DNA from: JACVRW01 sp963757815
GTDB taxonomy: Bacteria; Actinomycetota; Thermoleophilia; Solirubrobacterales; Thermoleophilaceae
Assembly (NCBI GenBank): GCA_963757815.1
Contig: CAVWSN010000017.1
Coordinates: 179,698 to 243,697 of the forward strand
Direction of reading: 5' to 3'
Length of the DNA stretch: 64,000 nt
A program made the translations under genes and the position numbers. Below are positions 28,855-38,063 of this stretch, piece after piece (the first letter of the stretch is position 1; every line of letters starts with the position of its first letter). Below the pieces are notes generated by a model that saw only the letters and a list, made by a program, of their open reading frames with translations, was not told where the DNA came from and made no database searches.

Positions 28855-29580
28855 TCAGAGGTCGCCCGCCGACACAGCGGCAGCGGCGGTCCGCGTCCGG
28901 TCGCCCGGCGGGCGGGCGAGCAGGCGGATCTCGCGCCCGAAGTTGTCCGCCGCCGTGAGGTACACGGCCTGCCGCAGCGTCACCCTCAGTGTCGCGAGCG
29001 CGGCGGGGGCGGGGCTCGGTTCGTCGCCGGCGGCAGCGTAGGCGCCGGCGGCCGGATCGCCGCGCAGCGCGAGCAGCTGGACGTCGGCGAGCGCGACGAG
29101 CGTCCGCCCCACTCCCCCTCCCGCGCCCGGCTCGGTCGAGACGACCACGTCGACGCGCGTGCCGGGAGCGAGCGCCTCGGGCATGCCGCCGCCGCTCACG
29201 CCCACCTCGACCGCCCGCTCCCCCGGTCCGAGCTGCGACCCGGCGGCGCCGGGCCCGCTGCCCGCGGCGGGCTCGAGCTGGCCGGCGGTGAGGTAGCTGC
29301 CCGCGCCGAGGGGCACCGCCGTTCGGGCGCCGGTGACCTCCGCCGCCGATCCGATCGCATCGGGCGGGACGAAGCGGGCCGGGACGCGCCGGACCGCGAG
29401 CGCTCGCGCCGTGACTCGCGCCCCGGAGGCGAGGTCGCGCGCGGCCACCAGCACGGGCACCAGCGGCCCCACCCGCTCCTCGACCTGGCGTTCACGCTCC
29501 GCCACCTGCGACGCGGCCAGCCCGCCGGACGCGAGCGCCACCGACAGCAGGAGCAGCCCGCGCCGGCGGCGCGCGGTCAC
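28855..29580 (-). CDS. CpaB/RcpC-like pilus assembly protein with SAF domain
   Basis: 241 residues from GTG 29580, overlapping the kinase stop (GTGA). A single N-terminal membrane anchor (GLLLLSVALASGGLAASQVA) is followed by a SAF domain (VPVLVAARDLASGARVTARA, FVPPDAIGSAAEVTG) and an RcpC/CpaB-like domain (GERAVEVGVSGGG, PGTRVDVVVSTEPG). In Tad systems CpaB is periplasmic or wall-side and supports the secretion channel. It lies 26 kb from the cpaF-tadB-tadC genes, so it may belong to another Tad-like machine or be dispersed. Confidence 0.82.
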   Translation of the reverse strand: MTARRRRGLLLLSVALASGGLAASQVAERERQVEERVGPLVPVLVAARDLASGARVTARALAVRRVPARFVPPDAIGSAAEVTGARTAVPLGAGSYLTAGQLEPAAGSGPGAAGSQLGPGERAVEVGVSGGGMPEALAPGTRVDVVVSTEPGAGGGVGRTLVALADVQLLALRGDPAAGAYAAAGDEPSPAPAALATLRVTLRQAVYLTAADNFGREIRLLARPPGDRTRTAAAAVSAGDL

Positions 29581-30316
29581 GCCGCCACGTCCTCCCCACC
29601 CCCGCCTCGCTTGCTGCCGTCCCGCTCGGCTCCTGGCGCGCGCGGCAGCTCGAGCACCGCCACGGTCTCGGCGCCGCCGAGCTCCACCAGGACGCGGCCA
29701 CCCAGCTGCCTGGCGGCGCGCTCGGCGATCCGGAGGCCGCGGCCTCGTGGCGGGATTGACCGCGGCGGCCCGACGGAGGCGCCCCGACGGTCCTCCGGTT
29801 GCGGTTGCGGATCTCGATCCGCACACCCGACGGCGTCGTCCGGCCGCGAACCCTTATCTGGCCCTCCCCATGCTCCGCGGCGTTGGCGACGAGGTTGCCG
29901 AGCGCCTTGGCCAGCGCCCGGCGGTCGACACGCGCCGGCGCGGGCCCGCCGAGCCATCCGAACGCCACCTTCCCCGGGTCCGTCTCCCAGGGCGCCAGCG
30001 CCGCCCGGGCCACCGCGCGCAGCTCGGAGGGCTCGGCGCGAGGCACGGACGCGCGGCCCGTGCGCGCCGCCGTGAGATCGGCAAGGCCGGCGTCGAGCCG
30101 GTCCAGCTGAACCCGCAGCATCGCCGCGTGCCGCGCCCCCGCCCGTTCGCGGCGCATTCGCTCGCAGGCAAGCCCGAGCGCGGTGGCCGGCCCGCGCAGC
30201 TCGTGCTCGGCGCGCTCGACCAGCCTGAGCTGCCGGCGGAGCCGCGCCAGGGCCGCCAGCCCGGCGATGCAGCAGAGCCCCGCCAGGGCGAGCGACGCGA
30301 ACGCCACGGGCGTCAC
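29577..30316 (-). CDS. membrane sensor histidine kinase with one frameshift
   Basis: GTG 30316 overlaps the regulator stop. One N-terminal helix (VAFASLALAGLCCIAGLAAL) leads to a HisKA-like ERAEHELRGPATALGLACER (phospho-His in EHELRGP) and an N-box ALAKALGNLVANAAEHGEG. The reading frame must change near 29752, where one base seems missing, to continue into the G-box GRGLRIAERAARQLGGRVLV and end at GGGEDVAA. The restored frame ends in a GTGA overlap with the cpaB-like gene, which supports the reconstruction. It should phosphorylate the adjacent OmpR-type regulator. Confidence 0.8.
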
Positions 30317-31020
30317 GGCGCCTCCGTCAGCTTGTAGCCCACGCCGCGCACGTTCACCACCCAGGGCCGCCGCGACCGCCCGAGCTTCTTGCGCAGCCGC
30401 GAAGCGTGCGCATCCAGAGTTCGCGTGTTTCCGACGGCGAGGTAGCCCCAGACATCGCGCAGCAGCTCCTGCTTGCGGTAGACGCGGGTGGGCTCCGCCG
30501 CCAGCGCGTGCAGCAGCGCGAACTCCTTCGCCGAGAGCTCGATCCGGCTGCCGGCCAGCCGCACGATCCGGGTGGTGGGATCGATCGTGAGGTCGCGGAC
30601 GCGCAGCACGCCCTTGGCGCGCCTGCCCTCCGCGCGCCGAAGGACGGCGCGCACCCGCGCGAGCAGCTCCGCGTACAGGAACGGCTTGCACAGGTGGTCA
30701 TCCGCTCCTCGGTCGAAGCTGCGCACCCGGTCGGCCTCGCCCACACGTCCGGTCAGCACGATGATCGGGAGCTCGGGATCGATCCGTGAGGCCAGCCCGT
30801 CAGCGGCGCGCACGCGGTCCAGGACGTCGAGGCCGTTGCCGCCCTCGAGCCGCAGATCGAGCAGCACCAGGCAGGGGCGGCGCACCTCGATCGCGCGCAG
30901 CCCTTCGGCCGCGCTCGAAGCGCTCGACACCCGGAAACCGTCCGCGGCCAGGTTGTCGGCGAGGAAGCCCCTGGTGGCCTCGTCGTCCTCGATCACGAGG
31001 ATCAGCCCCTGCTCGTCCAC
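30313..31020 (-). CDS. OmpR-family response regulator
   Basis: 235 residues. Receiver: ILVIEDDEATRGFLADNLA, phospho-Asp in VLLDLRLEGGNG, conserved Lys in DDHLCKPFLYAEL. Winged helix: IELSAKEFALLHALAAEPTR ... QELLRDVWGYLAVGNTRTLD and VNVRGVGYKLTEAP. It leads the operon regulator, kinase, cpaB-like. The coupling of a two-component pair to a pilus assembly gene suggests control of surface structures. Confidence 0.9.
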   Translation of the reverse strand: MDEQGLILVIEDDEATRGFLADNLAADGFRVSSASSAAEGLRAIEVRRPCLVLLDLRLEGGNGLDVLDRVRAADGLASRIDPELPIIVLTGRVGEADRVRSFDRGADDHLCKPFLYAELLARVRAVLRRAEGRRAKGVLRVRDLTIDPTTRIVRLAGSRIELSAKEFALLHALAAEPTRVYRKQELLRDVWGYLAVGNTRTLDAHASRLRKKLGRSRRPWVVNVRGVGYKLTEAP

Positions 31021-31100
31021 GCCGGGAGAAGCGTCCGCGGCGCGATTCTCACCCCACCCGAGGTACCTTCCCTGCGACCACTAGCGAGGGAGGGATTTGC

Positions 31101-31962
31101 ATGTGCGTTCCCGGCACGCTCGAGACGGTTCGGGAGAGGGTCGAGCGGGAGGGCCCACCGCGAGTGAGCCGGCGCGTGGCGCTTATCGCGGGGGCGGGCG
31201 CCGCTGCCTCCGCGGCGCTGCCCGGCGCGGTCTCCGCGCGCGGGCGGCGCGGGCATCGCGATGGACGGACCGGCAAGGGGCGGCTGGTCGATCTCAGCCA
31301 CGAGTTCAGGGAGGACTTCCCCGCCTTTCCAGGGGCGCCCGCGACCAGTCGCGAGACGAGGTGTGACGATCCCCGAGAACGGCTTCTACGGCCAGGTCTG
31401 GACGATCTGGGAGCACATCTGCACCCATATGGACGTTCCGGCCCACTTCATCGAGGGCGGCCGCACCTCGCCCGAGCTGGAGCTCGACGAGTTGGTCGCG
31501 CCGATCGTGGTCGTCGACATCTCCGGGCGCGCCGCTCGCGAGCCCGACACGGTGGTCACGCCGGACGACCTGGCGCGCTTCGAGCGCCGATATGGGCGCA
31601 TACCGCGCGACGCCGTGGTGGCGATGTACTCGGGCTGGGAGACGCGCGCGGGAAGCGTGGAGGCCTACCGCAACACCGACGCGACGGGGACTATGCGCTT
31701 CCCCGGCTTCGGCAAGGACGCGGTGGACTGGCTGCTGGATCGGCGGCGCATCCGCGGCATCGGCGTGGACACGATGAGCCTTGACCATGGCTCGTCGTCC
31801 ACCTTCGACGTCCACCTGACAGTGCTCGGCGCCGACCACTACGGGGTCGAGAACCTGCGCAACCTGAAGCAGATCCCGGCCCGCGGAGCGACCCTCGTCC
31901 TCGGGCTGATCCCCTGGAAGGAGGGTTCGGGCGGCCCCTGCCGGGCGTTCGCAAGCGTCTGA
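31101..31962 (+). CDS. Tat-exported cyclase-family (kynurenine formamidase-like) hydrolase, one frameshift
   Basis: ATG 31101 follows a strong GAGGGAGGGA site. A twin-arginine-type leader (VSRRVALIAGAGAAASAALP) precedes the cyclase fold (RLVDLSHEFREDFPAFPG). Near 31355-31362 one extra base breaks the frame. The second frame continues with VTIPENGFYGQVWTIWEH, the metal motif HICTHMDVPAHF (HxxTHxDxPxH), VVDISGRAA and MYSGWETRAG. The PF04199 family contains metal-dependent hydrolases such as kynurenine formamidase and isatin hydrolase. The substrate is not determinable. Confidence 0.82.
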
Positions 31963-32050
31963 GCGTGCAATCGCGGTTGCAGCGCCCGCGCCGGGGCAGG
32001 AAACGAACATAAGATCACGACGCCCGCCGGCCCCGGCCGGGCTTCCGCCC

Positions 32051-32515
32051 ATGGACGACACCGCTCGACGTGGAAACTACGAGTCCGGCTCGGACTACGT
32101 CCTCGAGTACGGCGAGCTGCGCTTCACGTTCAACGAGCGCGACTTCACCGAGCGCGTCGAGCAGGCGGCCACGAAGCTCGGGTTCGTCGAGGGGCTGCTC
32201 TGCGACGAGGAGCGCGAGGACCTGGTCAACCTCGCCGTCAACGGCGAGGTGACCGAGGCTCACTCCGAGCTCGGCGAGCACATCAACTACTGCTGGAGGG
32301 ATCTGAACGGCCCTTCCGAGCGCTCGCTGGTCCACTGGATCAGGCGGCTCGTGTTCCGCGGCGCCTGGCTCGACCAGCGCGTGATGGAGGGCGAGCTCGA
32401 GCTCGTATTCGACGAGCAGGACAACTCGTTCGGGTATGCGCAGCCGGATCGGAACTTCGAGCTCATCGAGCTCTCTCCCGAGCCGAGCTGGCGGCGGGTC
32501 GCTTACAGGCGCTAG
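32051..32515 (+). CDS. conserved-looking hypothetical protein
   Basis: 154 residues, acidic and soluble (MDDTARRGNYESGSDYVLEY, ELRFTFNERDFTERVEQAAT, LVFDEQDNSFGYAQPDRNF). It has no signal peptide, membrane helix or motif that I recognise. Codon use is normal for the window and it has the plus-strand spacing of a real gene, 89 bases after the cyclase and 41 before the copper protein. Function unknown. Confidence 0.7.
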   Translation: MDDTARRGNYESGSDYVLEYGELRFTFNERDFTERVEQAATKLGFVEGLLCDEEREDLVNLAVNGEVTEAHSELGEHINYCWRDLNGPSERSLVHWIRRLVFRGAWLDQRVMEGELELVFDEQDNSFGYAQPDRNFELIELSPEPSWRRVAYRR

Positions 32516-32556
32516 GCTTCTCGCAGCTTTTCTGCAAGAACCTGAGGGAGGAAAGG

Positions 32557-33939
32557 ATGCGGAAGGCCTCGACGGCCGTGCTGGCTGTCGCAATCGTGGT
32601 GCTCGGCCTTACCGCCCCCGCCGCGGGTGCTAAGGAGAAGGTCCTCACCCTCTACTCGCCCAAGATCCAGACGCTGCCGTACGTGCACGACACGCACCAC
32701 GTGACGCTGCGAGCCGACGGCCACGAGGCCCCCGCCCAGCCCGGCTACGTGACCGGCTGGAAGGAGATGGCCCTCGTCGACTCCAAGGCCCCGAACGCGA
32801 AGCCGCTCCCGATGTCGAAGATGATGGTCCACCACCTCCTCTACTACGCCCCGGGGACCGACAGCCCGGCGCCCGGAAGCTGCTGGGGCTCGTCTGGCTT
32901 CATCGGTGGGCGCGGCGAGGAGCACCCGCTCGGGCGCTTTGCCACGCAGCTGCCCGCGTCGACTCGTGCCAAGTACGGGGTCGTCAACCGCAAGGCCGAC
33001 GGGACCGCGCCCAGCTGGCGTCTCACGGCGATGGTGATGAATCACTACAAGCGGCCCAAGACCTTCTACGTGCGCACGCGCATCCACTACACGACCGACA
33101 AGCGCACCCCCATCCTCCCGATCGTGATGGCTGATTGCGCGAAACACGCCGCAAACGCGATGGCCTACGACGTTCCGGGCGGCGGCCGGAAGGGCTCGAA
33201 CTTCGTCAGCTCGAGCGACTGGGTCGTGCCCGAGGGCCTGAACGGGCGGATCCTGCTCGGCGTCTCGCACCAGCACGGCGGCGCCAAGTACCAGACCCTC
33301 GAGAGCCGCACCTGCGGGCGGCGCATCTTCAAGGCGCCGGCCTATCACGGCACGCCCGACCACATCTACAACACGATCCGGCCGATCCTCCACGAGCCCG
33401 GCCCGGTGGGCAACGGGACTTTCGCCACCGAGCAGGGCGTGCCCATCACCGAGGGCGAGGTGCTCCGGCGCGTGGCGGTGCATGACAACCACAATCTGCA
33501 CGTGGCAACGATGGGCTTCTGGTTCCTCTTCGTCGTGCCGGACGACTCGGTCAAGCGCTGCGGCAAGATGCCGACCGACATGGTCGACATCAACCGGCCG
33601 CGTCACTTCGACCGCACGCCGAACCACGACCTGAAGGTGCCCCAGCTGGCGAAGCCAACGGGCGGTTCCGCAGTCTTCGACGGCAACCCGCTGGAGATCG
33701 GCGACGACTTCTTCCGGCCCGGGACGATCACCGCCAAGGCCGGCCAGCCGGTGACCTGGAGCTTCGGCGGCATCCGCCCGCACAGCGTGACCGTGGCCAA
33801 CGGCCCGCGCGGCTTCTCGTCGCTCTACCTGGGACGGAACGCCGGGAGCTACACCGTCACGCCAAAGGTCAAGGGGACCTACAGGCTCGTCTGCCTCGTC
33901 CACCCGACGACGATGGCCCAGACGCTGAAGGTCAAGTAG
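32557..33939 (+). CDS. secreted copper protein: monooxygenase-like core plus C-terminal cupredoxin
   Basis: 460 residues with GGAGGAAAGG before ATG 32557 and a signal peptide ending near TAPAAGA. The core contains paired-His segments KMMVHHLLYYAPG, LGVSHQHGGAKYQ and VHDNHNLHVATMG. They recall the HH, HxH and Met copper ligands of peptidylglycine/dopamine monooxygenase folds. The C-terminal ~95 residues form a plastocyanin-like domain (FFRPGTITAKAGQPVTWSF, HSVTVANGPRGF, YRLVCLVHPTTMAQTLKV) with Cys-His-Met ligands in C..H....M order. It is probably an exported copper oxidase or monooxygenase. The substrate is unknown. Confidence 0.7.
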   Translation: MRKASTAVLAVAIVVLGLTAPAAGAKEKVLTLYSPKIQTLPYVHDTHHVTLRADGHEAPAQPGYVTGWKEMALVDSKAPNAKPLPMSKMMVHHLLYYAPGTDSPAPGSCWGSSGFIGGRGEEHPLGRFATQLPASTRAKYGVVNRKADGTAPSWRLTAMVMNHYKRPKTFYVRTRIHYTTDKRTPILPIVMADCAKHAANAMAYDVPGGGRKGSNFVSSSDWVVPEGLNGRILLGVSHQHGGAKYQTLESRTCGRRIFKAPAYHGTPDHIYNTIRPILHEPGPVGNGTFATEQGVPITEGEVLRRVAVHDNHNLHVATMGFWFLFVVPDDSVKRCGKMPTDMVDINRPRHFDRTPNHDLKVPQLAKPTGGSAVFDGNPLEIGDDFFRPGTITAKAGQPVTWSFGGIRPHSVTVANGPRGFSSLYLGRNAGSYTVTPKVKGTYRLVCLVHPTTMAQTLKVK

Positions 33940-33948
33940 CGCCCGGGG

Positions 33949-35173
33949 CTACTGCAGCGCGTCCGCGTGGAGCGTCCCGCTCTGCGCGCTGAGCTTGCCG
34001 TCCGGCTCCAGCACGATGCGCGTGGTCGCCCAGCGCAGCGCCTCGTCCGAGTCGCCCGTCGCGGCGATCACCGTGAGCGTGCCGCCCTCGCTGGTGGCTC
34101 GCGCGGCGCCGAACAGACGCCGCCGGGCGCTTCCGGGGAGCGACTCGAGCGAGTCAACGATCACGGCGGCGTGGCCGCCGCGCTCGACGCGCCGCTTTGC
34201 GCGCTCGACGGCCAGCTCGGCAGCCTGCGCCTGCGCGTCGGGGGAGCGGTCGAAGCTGCCGCCCACCACCTCGAGGCCGTCGGCGGCGCGCCATTCCGTG
34301 ACCTCCTCGGGGCGCACGCCGGCGAGCACGACCTGGACGTCGACGTCGTCCGCCTTCACGAGCTCGCCGGCCAGCTCGCGCAGCAGCTTGGTTGCGCCGG
34401 CGCCGGGCGGGCCCGCGATCGCCACGCGGGAACCGCGGCCGAACGGGACGTCGCCCAGCGCGGCGGGTGCCTCGAGGCGCGCCGACGGGAAGATCGCCGT
34501 CAGGTCCCCGAACCAGGGACGCTCCTCGGGTGGCTCCGCGTCGCCGCCGTTCACGCTCCCCACGCGGACCAGCGACGGGTGCCGCTCGTTGCGCCGCGGC
34601 GGGCGCACTGGGCCGCTCACCTCGTCGCCGGCGCGCAGCTCGCAGCGACGGATCTGGGCGGGCGACACGTAGACGTCGTCGCGCGACTGCCCGGCGGGAT
34701 CCACGCGGACGAACCCGCTCCCGTTGGCGAGGATGTCGAGCACACCCGTGACGAGCTCCTCGTCGCGCTCGGGCGGCCGGCCCGCGTCGACGTCCTGCTC
34801 CTCCTCGGACGTGCCCTCGGACGTTCCCTCCGAGGTGCCTTCCGACGTGCCCTCGGACGTCCCTTCGGAGGTGCCTTCCGACGTCTCCTCGGAGGTGCCC
34901 TCGGACGTGTCCTCCGCGGTCTCCTCCGTCCTCGTCGGCCGCGGCCATGCGCCCGGCGACGGGAGCCTCGAGCGCCTCCTCGGCGGGCACCTCATCCGGC
35001 TCGCGCTCGTCGGCGACCTCGGCGCCGCCGGCCGGGCCGGCGGCATCCAGGATGGCCGCGATCAGCTCGTCCTTGCGCTTGGCCCGGAAGCCCTCCAGGC
35101 CGAGCTCCGACGCGATCGCGTGGAGATCGGCGAGCGGGCTGTCCTCGAGCTCTTTCCTCTTCAGCACCGACAT
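33949..35173 (-). CDS. degenerate Rho-like protein with EGTS repeats, one frameshift
   Basis: The N-terminus matches the Rho_N domain (LADLHAIASELGLEGFRAKR, KDELIAAILDAAG). After a one-base shift near 34925 comes a run of about nine EGTS/EETS tetrads (34797-34920). A Rho RNA-binding S1-like part follows (GVLDILANGSGFVRVD, VSPAQIRRCELRAGDEVSGP), then an ATPase-like domain. Its P-loop is GPPGAGATKLLREL, lacking the GK(T/S) lysine position of normal Rho, though VIVDSLESL resembles Walker B. The protein stops soon after GGTLTVIAATGDSDEALR. It is probably a catalytically inactive Rho paralogue. Confidence 0.78.
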
Positions 35174-35213
35174 GGCGGCGGCCTACCCTAGCGCTCGGAG
35201 CGCGGCGGCCGGG

Positions 35214-36059
35214 TCACGTGGCCTCCTCGACCGCGTCGAGCACGAGCGCGATCAGCCGAAGCAGCGCGGCGTCGACGTTCTCGTTGTCGATGATCGCCAC
35301 GCCTGCCTCCTCCGCGCGCGCAGCCAGGTGGGCCTGGAGGGCACGGATGTCGTCGAAGGCCGCTAGATAGCGCTCGGCGGGCCGCGTGCCCGGGCGGTGG
35401 GAGAAATGCCCGCGGTGCAGCTCCTCGTCGCGCACCACCACGAGCGCCTCCACGAGCACGCAGCTCTCGCGCAGGCCGGGCGCGACCCGGCCGGGCTCGA
35501 GATGCACGCCCTCGACGATCACAGGCTTGGCCTCGTTGGCGGCCCGCTCGACGATCGCCGCCACGCCCGTACCCACGTGCTCGGCCTGGTCCGCGTACCC
35601 CTCGATCCCGCCGGCGTCGAACGCCGAGAAGTGCACGGTGGGCATGGCCTCGAGCGTGAAGAACGCCCGCAGCACCTGGCGGATCACGTCGGTCGCGATC
35701 ACGCGCGTGATGCCGAGACGGCCGGCGAGCATCGTGGCGAGCGTGGACTTGCCGACGCCGGTCGTCCCGCCCACGAGCACGACCAGCGGCCGGTCGAGCC
35801 GGTCCAGGCGGCGCCAGCCCAGGTAGCGGCGGACCGCGCTGTCCCCCTCCGCCGCGCGGAGCACCTCAAGGCAGAGCGCGTCGAGGCCGTCGACGCCGAT
35901 CTCGCGGTCGCCGCGCAGCGCCAGCCGGCGCTCGATCTCCCTGGCGAGCTCGAATGAGCGCTCCTGAGTCAGCCCGCTGGCCGACAACGACTGCGCCATC
36001 AGGCCCTTCGAGTAGGGCAGGCCGTGGCCCTTGTGGATGACGATCGTCTCAGGCGGCAT
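35214..36059 (-). CDS. pgk2: 2-phosphoglycerate kinase
   Basis: 281 residues from ATG 36059. It has an N-terminal ATP-cone-like segment (IVIHKGHGLPYSKGLMAQSL) and a kinase P-loop LVVLVGGTTGVGKSTLATML, then TRVIATDVIRQVLRAF and KPVIVEGVHLEPG. This is the layout of archaeal 2-phosphoglycerate kinase, which makes 2,3-bisphosphoglycerate. It overlaps the end of the cyclic 2,3-diphosphoglycerate synthetase gene by 11 bases, so the two consecutive enzymes are co-expressed. Confidence 0.88.
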   Translation of the reverse strand: MPPETIVIHKGHGLPYSKGLMAQSLSASGLTQERSFELAREIERRLALRGDREIGVDGLDALCLEVLRAAEGDSAVRRYLGWRRLDRLDRPLVVLVGGTTGVGKSTLATMLAGRLGITRVIATDVIRQVLRAFFTLEAMPTVHFSAFDAGGIEGYADQAEHVGTGVAAIVERAANEAKPVIVEGVHLEPGRVAPGLRESCVLVEALVVVRDEELHRGHFSHRPGTRPAERYLAAFDDIRALQAHLAARAEEAGVAIIDNENVDAALLRLIALVLDAVEEAT

Positions 36060-37245
36060 CGCGGTAGAGGTCGAGCAGCGCGTCGTCGATGCCGAGCGGG
36101 CGGTTGCGGACGAAGACCACGTCCGCGCCCTCGGCTCGCGCACGCACCGCGACGGTGTCGATGGCCGCCGCCTTGAGCTCGACCAGGTAGACGTCGCAGC
36201 GCTCTGCGGCCGCGCGCTCGAGGTCGGCCCCGAGCGCGGTTCGGCGGGCGAGGTTCGTGGACGTAACCACCGGCTCCACCCCCTCGACCCCGGGGGCGCC
36301 GGTGGTGAACAGGGCCACGCGCGCCCCCTCGGGCAGCGGCTCGAGCGGCTCGGGCCGGAGCCGGAACGGGAGCGCGCCGGCCGGCGGCTCCGCTCCCTCG
36401 GCCGCCAGCACGAGGTCGGCGCGCGCGAGCCGGTACTCGGCGAACGGCTCCGGCGAACCCGCGCCCAGGATGCAAACCGTGCGATCGACCTCGACCGGCG
36501 GGATGCAGGCCCCCGAGCCCTCGAAGATGAGCGCATCGGGGGCAAGCGACGCCGCCAGGGCGGCGCCCGCCGGGACGTTCGACTCGACCGGCGCGCCGGC
36601 GAAGCCGCCTCCCACGCGGCGGCAACCCACGGTGCGCACGCCGGCGACCGCGGCGTCCTCGAGATAGTCCGAGGCGGCGTGGCCGCCGTCCGCGGCGATC
36701 GCGAGCAGCTCGTCGAGGCCGATGCCCCCCTCCGCGAGCCGCGGCTCCGCCGGCCCGCCGCGGCCCATGCAGACGATGACGGGATCGGCGCCCTGCTCGC
36801 GCAGCAGCGCCGCCCAGTGCCCGGCCACGGCGGTCTTGCCGGTCCGCTTGCCGGTGCCGATCACCGCGAGCTTCGGGCCGTCGAACTGCACCGGCTCGTA
36901 GCGCGGCGGCTCGAGCTCGGCGCCCGGCGCCTCGTAGGGCAACCCGAGCGACATGGCGAGCGCCGCCGCCCGGAGCTTCGCGCTCGCGGGCAGCACCGGC
37001 TCGTCGGCGAGGTCGACGACCGCCGCCGCCCCCGCCCGGGCGAGCCGCCGCAGCCCGGGCTCGAGCTCGGGCTCGACCGGGCGGCCGTAGTGCTCCTCGA
37101 GTCGGCCCGGTACGAGCTTCTCCTCGCCTCCGCAGAAGACGACTCCCGCCAGCCCTCGCTCCCGCTCGAGCCGGTCGAGCAGCTCCCGCACCGCGGCCGG
37201 ATGGTGCTCCCCGTCCACGAGTGCGATGACCGGTCCCTCCCCCAC
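36049..37245 (-). CDS. cpgS: cyclic 2,3-diphosphoglycerate synthetase
   Basis: 398 residues from GTG 37245. The N-terminus has a characteristic VIALVDGEHHPAAVRELLD. The central P-loop reads KLAVIGTGKRTGKTAVAGHW, followed by PVIVCMGRGGPAEP and LIFEGSGACIPPVEVDRTV. The enzyme uses ATP to close 2,3-bisphosphoglycerate into the cyclic anhydride known as a thermoprotectant in methanogens. The adjoining 2-phosphoglycerate kinase supplies its substrate. The pair is best known from hyperthermophilic archaea. Confidence 0.87.
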   Translation of the reverse strand: MGEGPVIALVDGEHHPAAVRELLDRLERERGLAGVVFCGGEEKLVPGRLEEHYGRPVEPELEPGLRRLARAGAAAVVDLADEPVLPASAKLRAAALAMSLGLPYEAPGAELEPPRYEPVQFDGPKLAVIGTGKRTGKTAVAGHWAALLREQGADPVIVCMGRGGPAEPRLAEGGIGLDELLAIAADGGHAASDYLEDAAVAGVRTVGCRRVGGGFAGAPVESNVPAGAALAASLAPDALIFEGSGACIPPVEVDRTVCILGAGSPEPFAEYRLARADLVLAAEGAEPPAGALPFRLRPEPLEPLPEGARVALFTTGAPGVEGVEPVVTSTNLARRTALGADLERAAAERCDVYLVELKAAAIDTVAVRARAEGADVVFVRNRPLGIDDALLDLYRDAA

Positions 37246-37274
37246 TAGCGCGGATTGTGCCTCGGGCGCCGCGG

Positions 37275-38063
37275 TCAGCCGTGCGCGGTCTCCCCGAGCA
37301 GCGACTGGTCCTTCTCGTAGTCGTAGGTGCGCGGGTCGAACGAGATGATCGCGTCCTGCTCGTGGAACGGGTACTTGCGGAAGACCGTCACGCGCTCGGG
37401 CGACGCCTCGATGAGGTTGTAACAGGGCTTGGTCTTGCCGCGCAGCCGTGTCGTCGAGACCGTCCCCGCGCTGACCACGAACAGGTTCTCGAGCCGCCAC
37501 GCGTAGGGAACGTGCTTGTGGCCCGACAGCACGAGGTGGACGTCGGCACGCTGGAGGCACTCGAGCGTGTCCCCGGCGTCGTGGACGACGTTGCGCTCGC
37601 GGCCGGTGCCCGGCACGGGCAGCAGGTGGTGGTGCAGCACGAAGATGCGCAGGAAGGCCTCGTGCTCCCGGAAGCGGTCCACGATCCACGAATAGCGGCC
37701 GCGTCCGATCACGCCGTGGTCGAGGTCGGGCTCGGTCGAGTCGACGGCCACGACCGAGACGCCGTCGTGGTGGAGGACGGAGCGGCGGTCGCCGAACAGC
37801 TCCTCGAAGTGGACGTAGCCGACGTTGCGCGAGTCGTGGTTGCCGGGGATCACGATCAGGCGCTCGCATGCGATCCGCTGCAGGTAGTCGGCGGCGAGCT
37901 GGAACTCGCCGCGCAGGCCGTCGCCGGTGAGGTCGCCGGAGATGACCACGACATCGGGCTCGAGCTCGTTGACCTCGACCAGCGCCCGGTCCAGAAGGCT
38001 GGGCACGAAGTGGGGCGAGCCGCAATGGAGATCGGACAGCTGCGCGATCGTGACCGCCCTCAC
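37275..38063 (-). CDS. calcineurin-like metallophosphoesterase
   Basis: 262 residues from GTG 38063 (AAGGGAG upstream), overlapping the folP stop. Metallophosphoesterase motifs: IAQLSDLHCGSPHF, VVISGDLTGDG, IVIPGNHDSRNVG, FVLHHHLLPVPG and LVLSGHKHVPYAW. These supply the two-metal ligands. It may be a cyclic nucleotide or other phosphodiesterase (the IcpP/CpdA-like type). The substrate is unclear. Context with folate and glycerophosphate genes gives no direct hint. Confidence 0.87.
   Translation of the reverse strand: MRAVTIAQLSDLHCGSPHFVPSLLDRALVEVNELEPDVVVISGDLTGDGLRGEFQLAADYLQRIACERLIVIPGNHDSRNVGYVHFEELFGDRRSVLHHDGVSVVAVDSTEPDLDHGVIGRGRYSWIVDRFREHEAFLRIFVLHHHLLPVPGTGRERNVVHDAGDTLECLQRADVHLVLSGHKHVPYAWRLENLFVVSAGTVSTTRLRGKTKPCYNLIEASPERVTVFRKYPFHEQDAIISFDPRTYDYEKDQSLLGETAHG

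Noticed and set aside
34797..34920. The 12-base repeats in the Rho-like gene as a CRISPR array
   Set aside because: They are contiguous, in frame and encode EGTS tetrads; there are no spacers. No CRISPR array was seen anywhere in the window.
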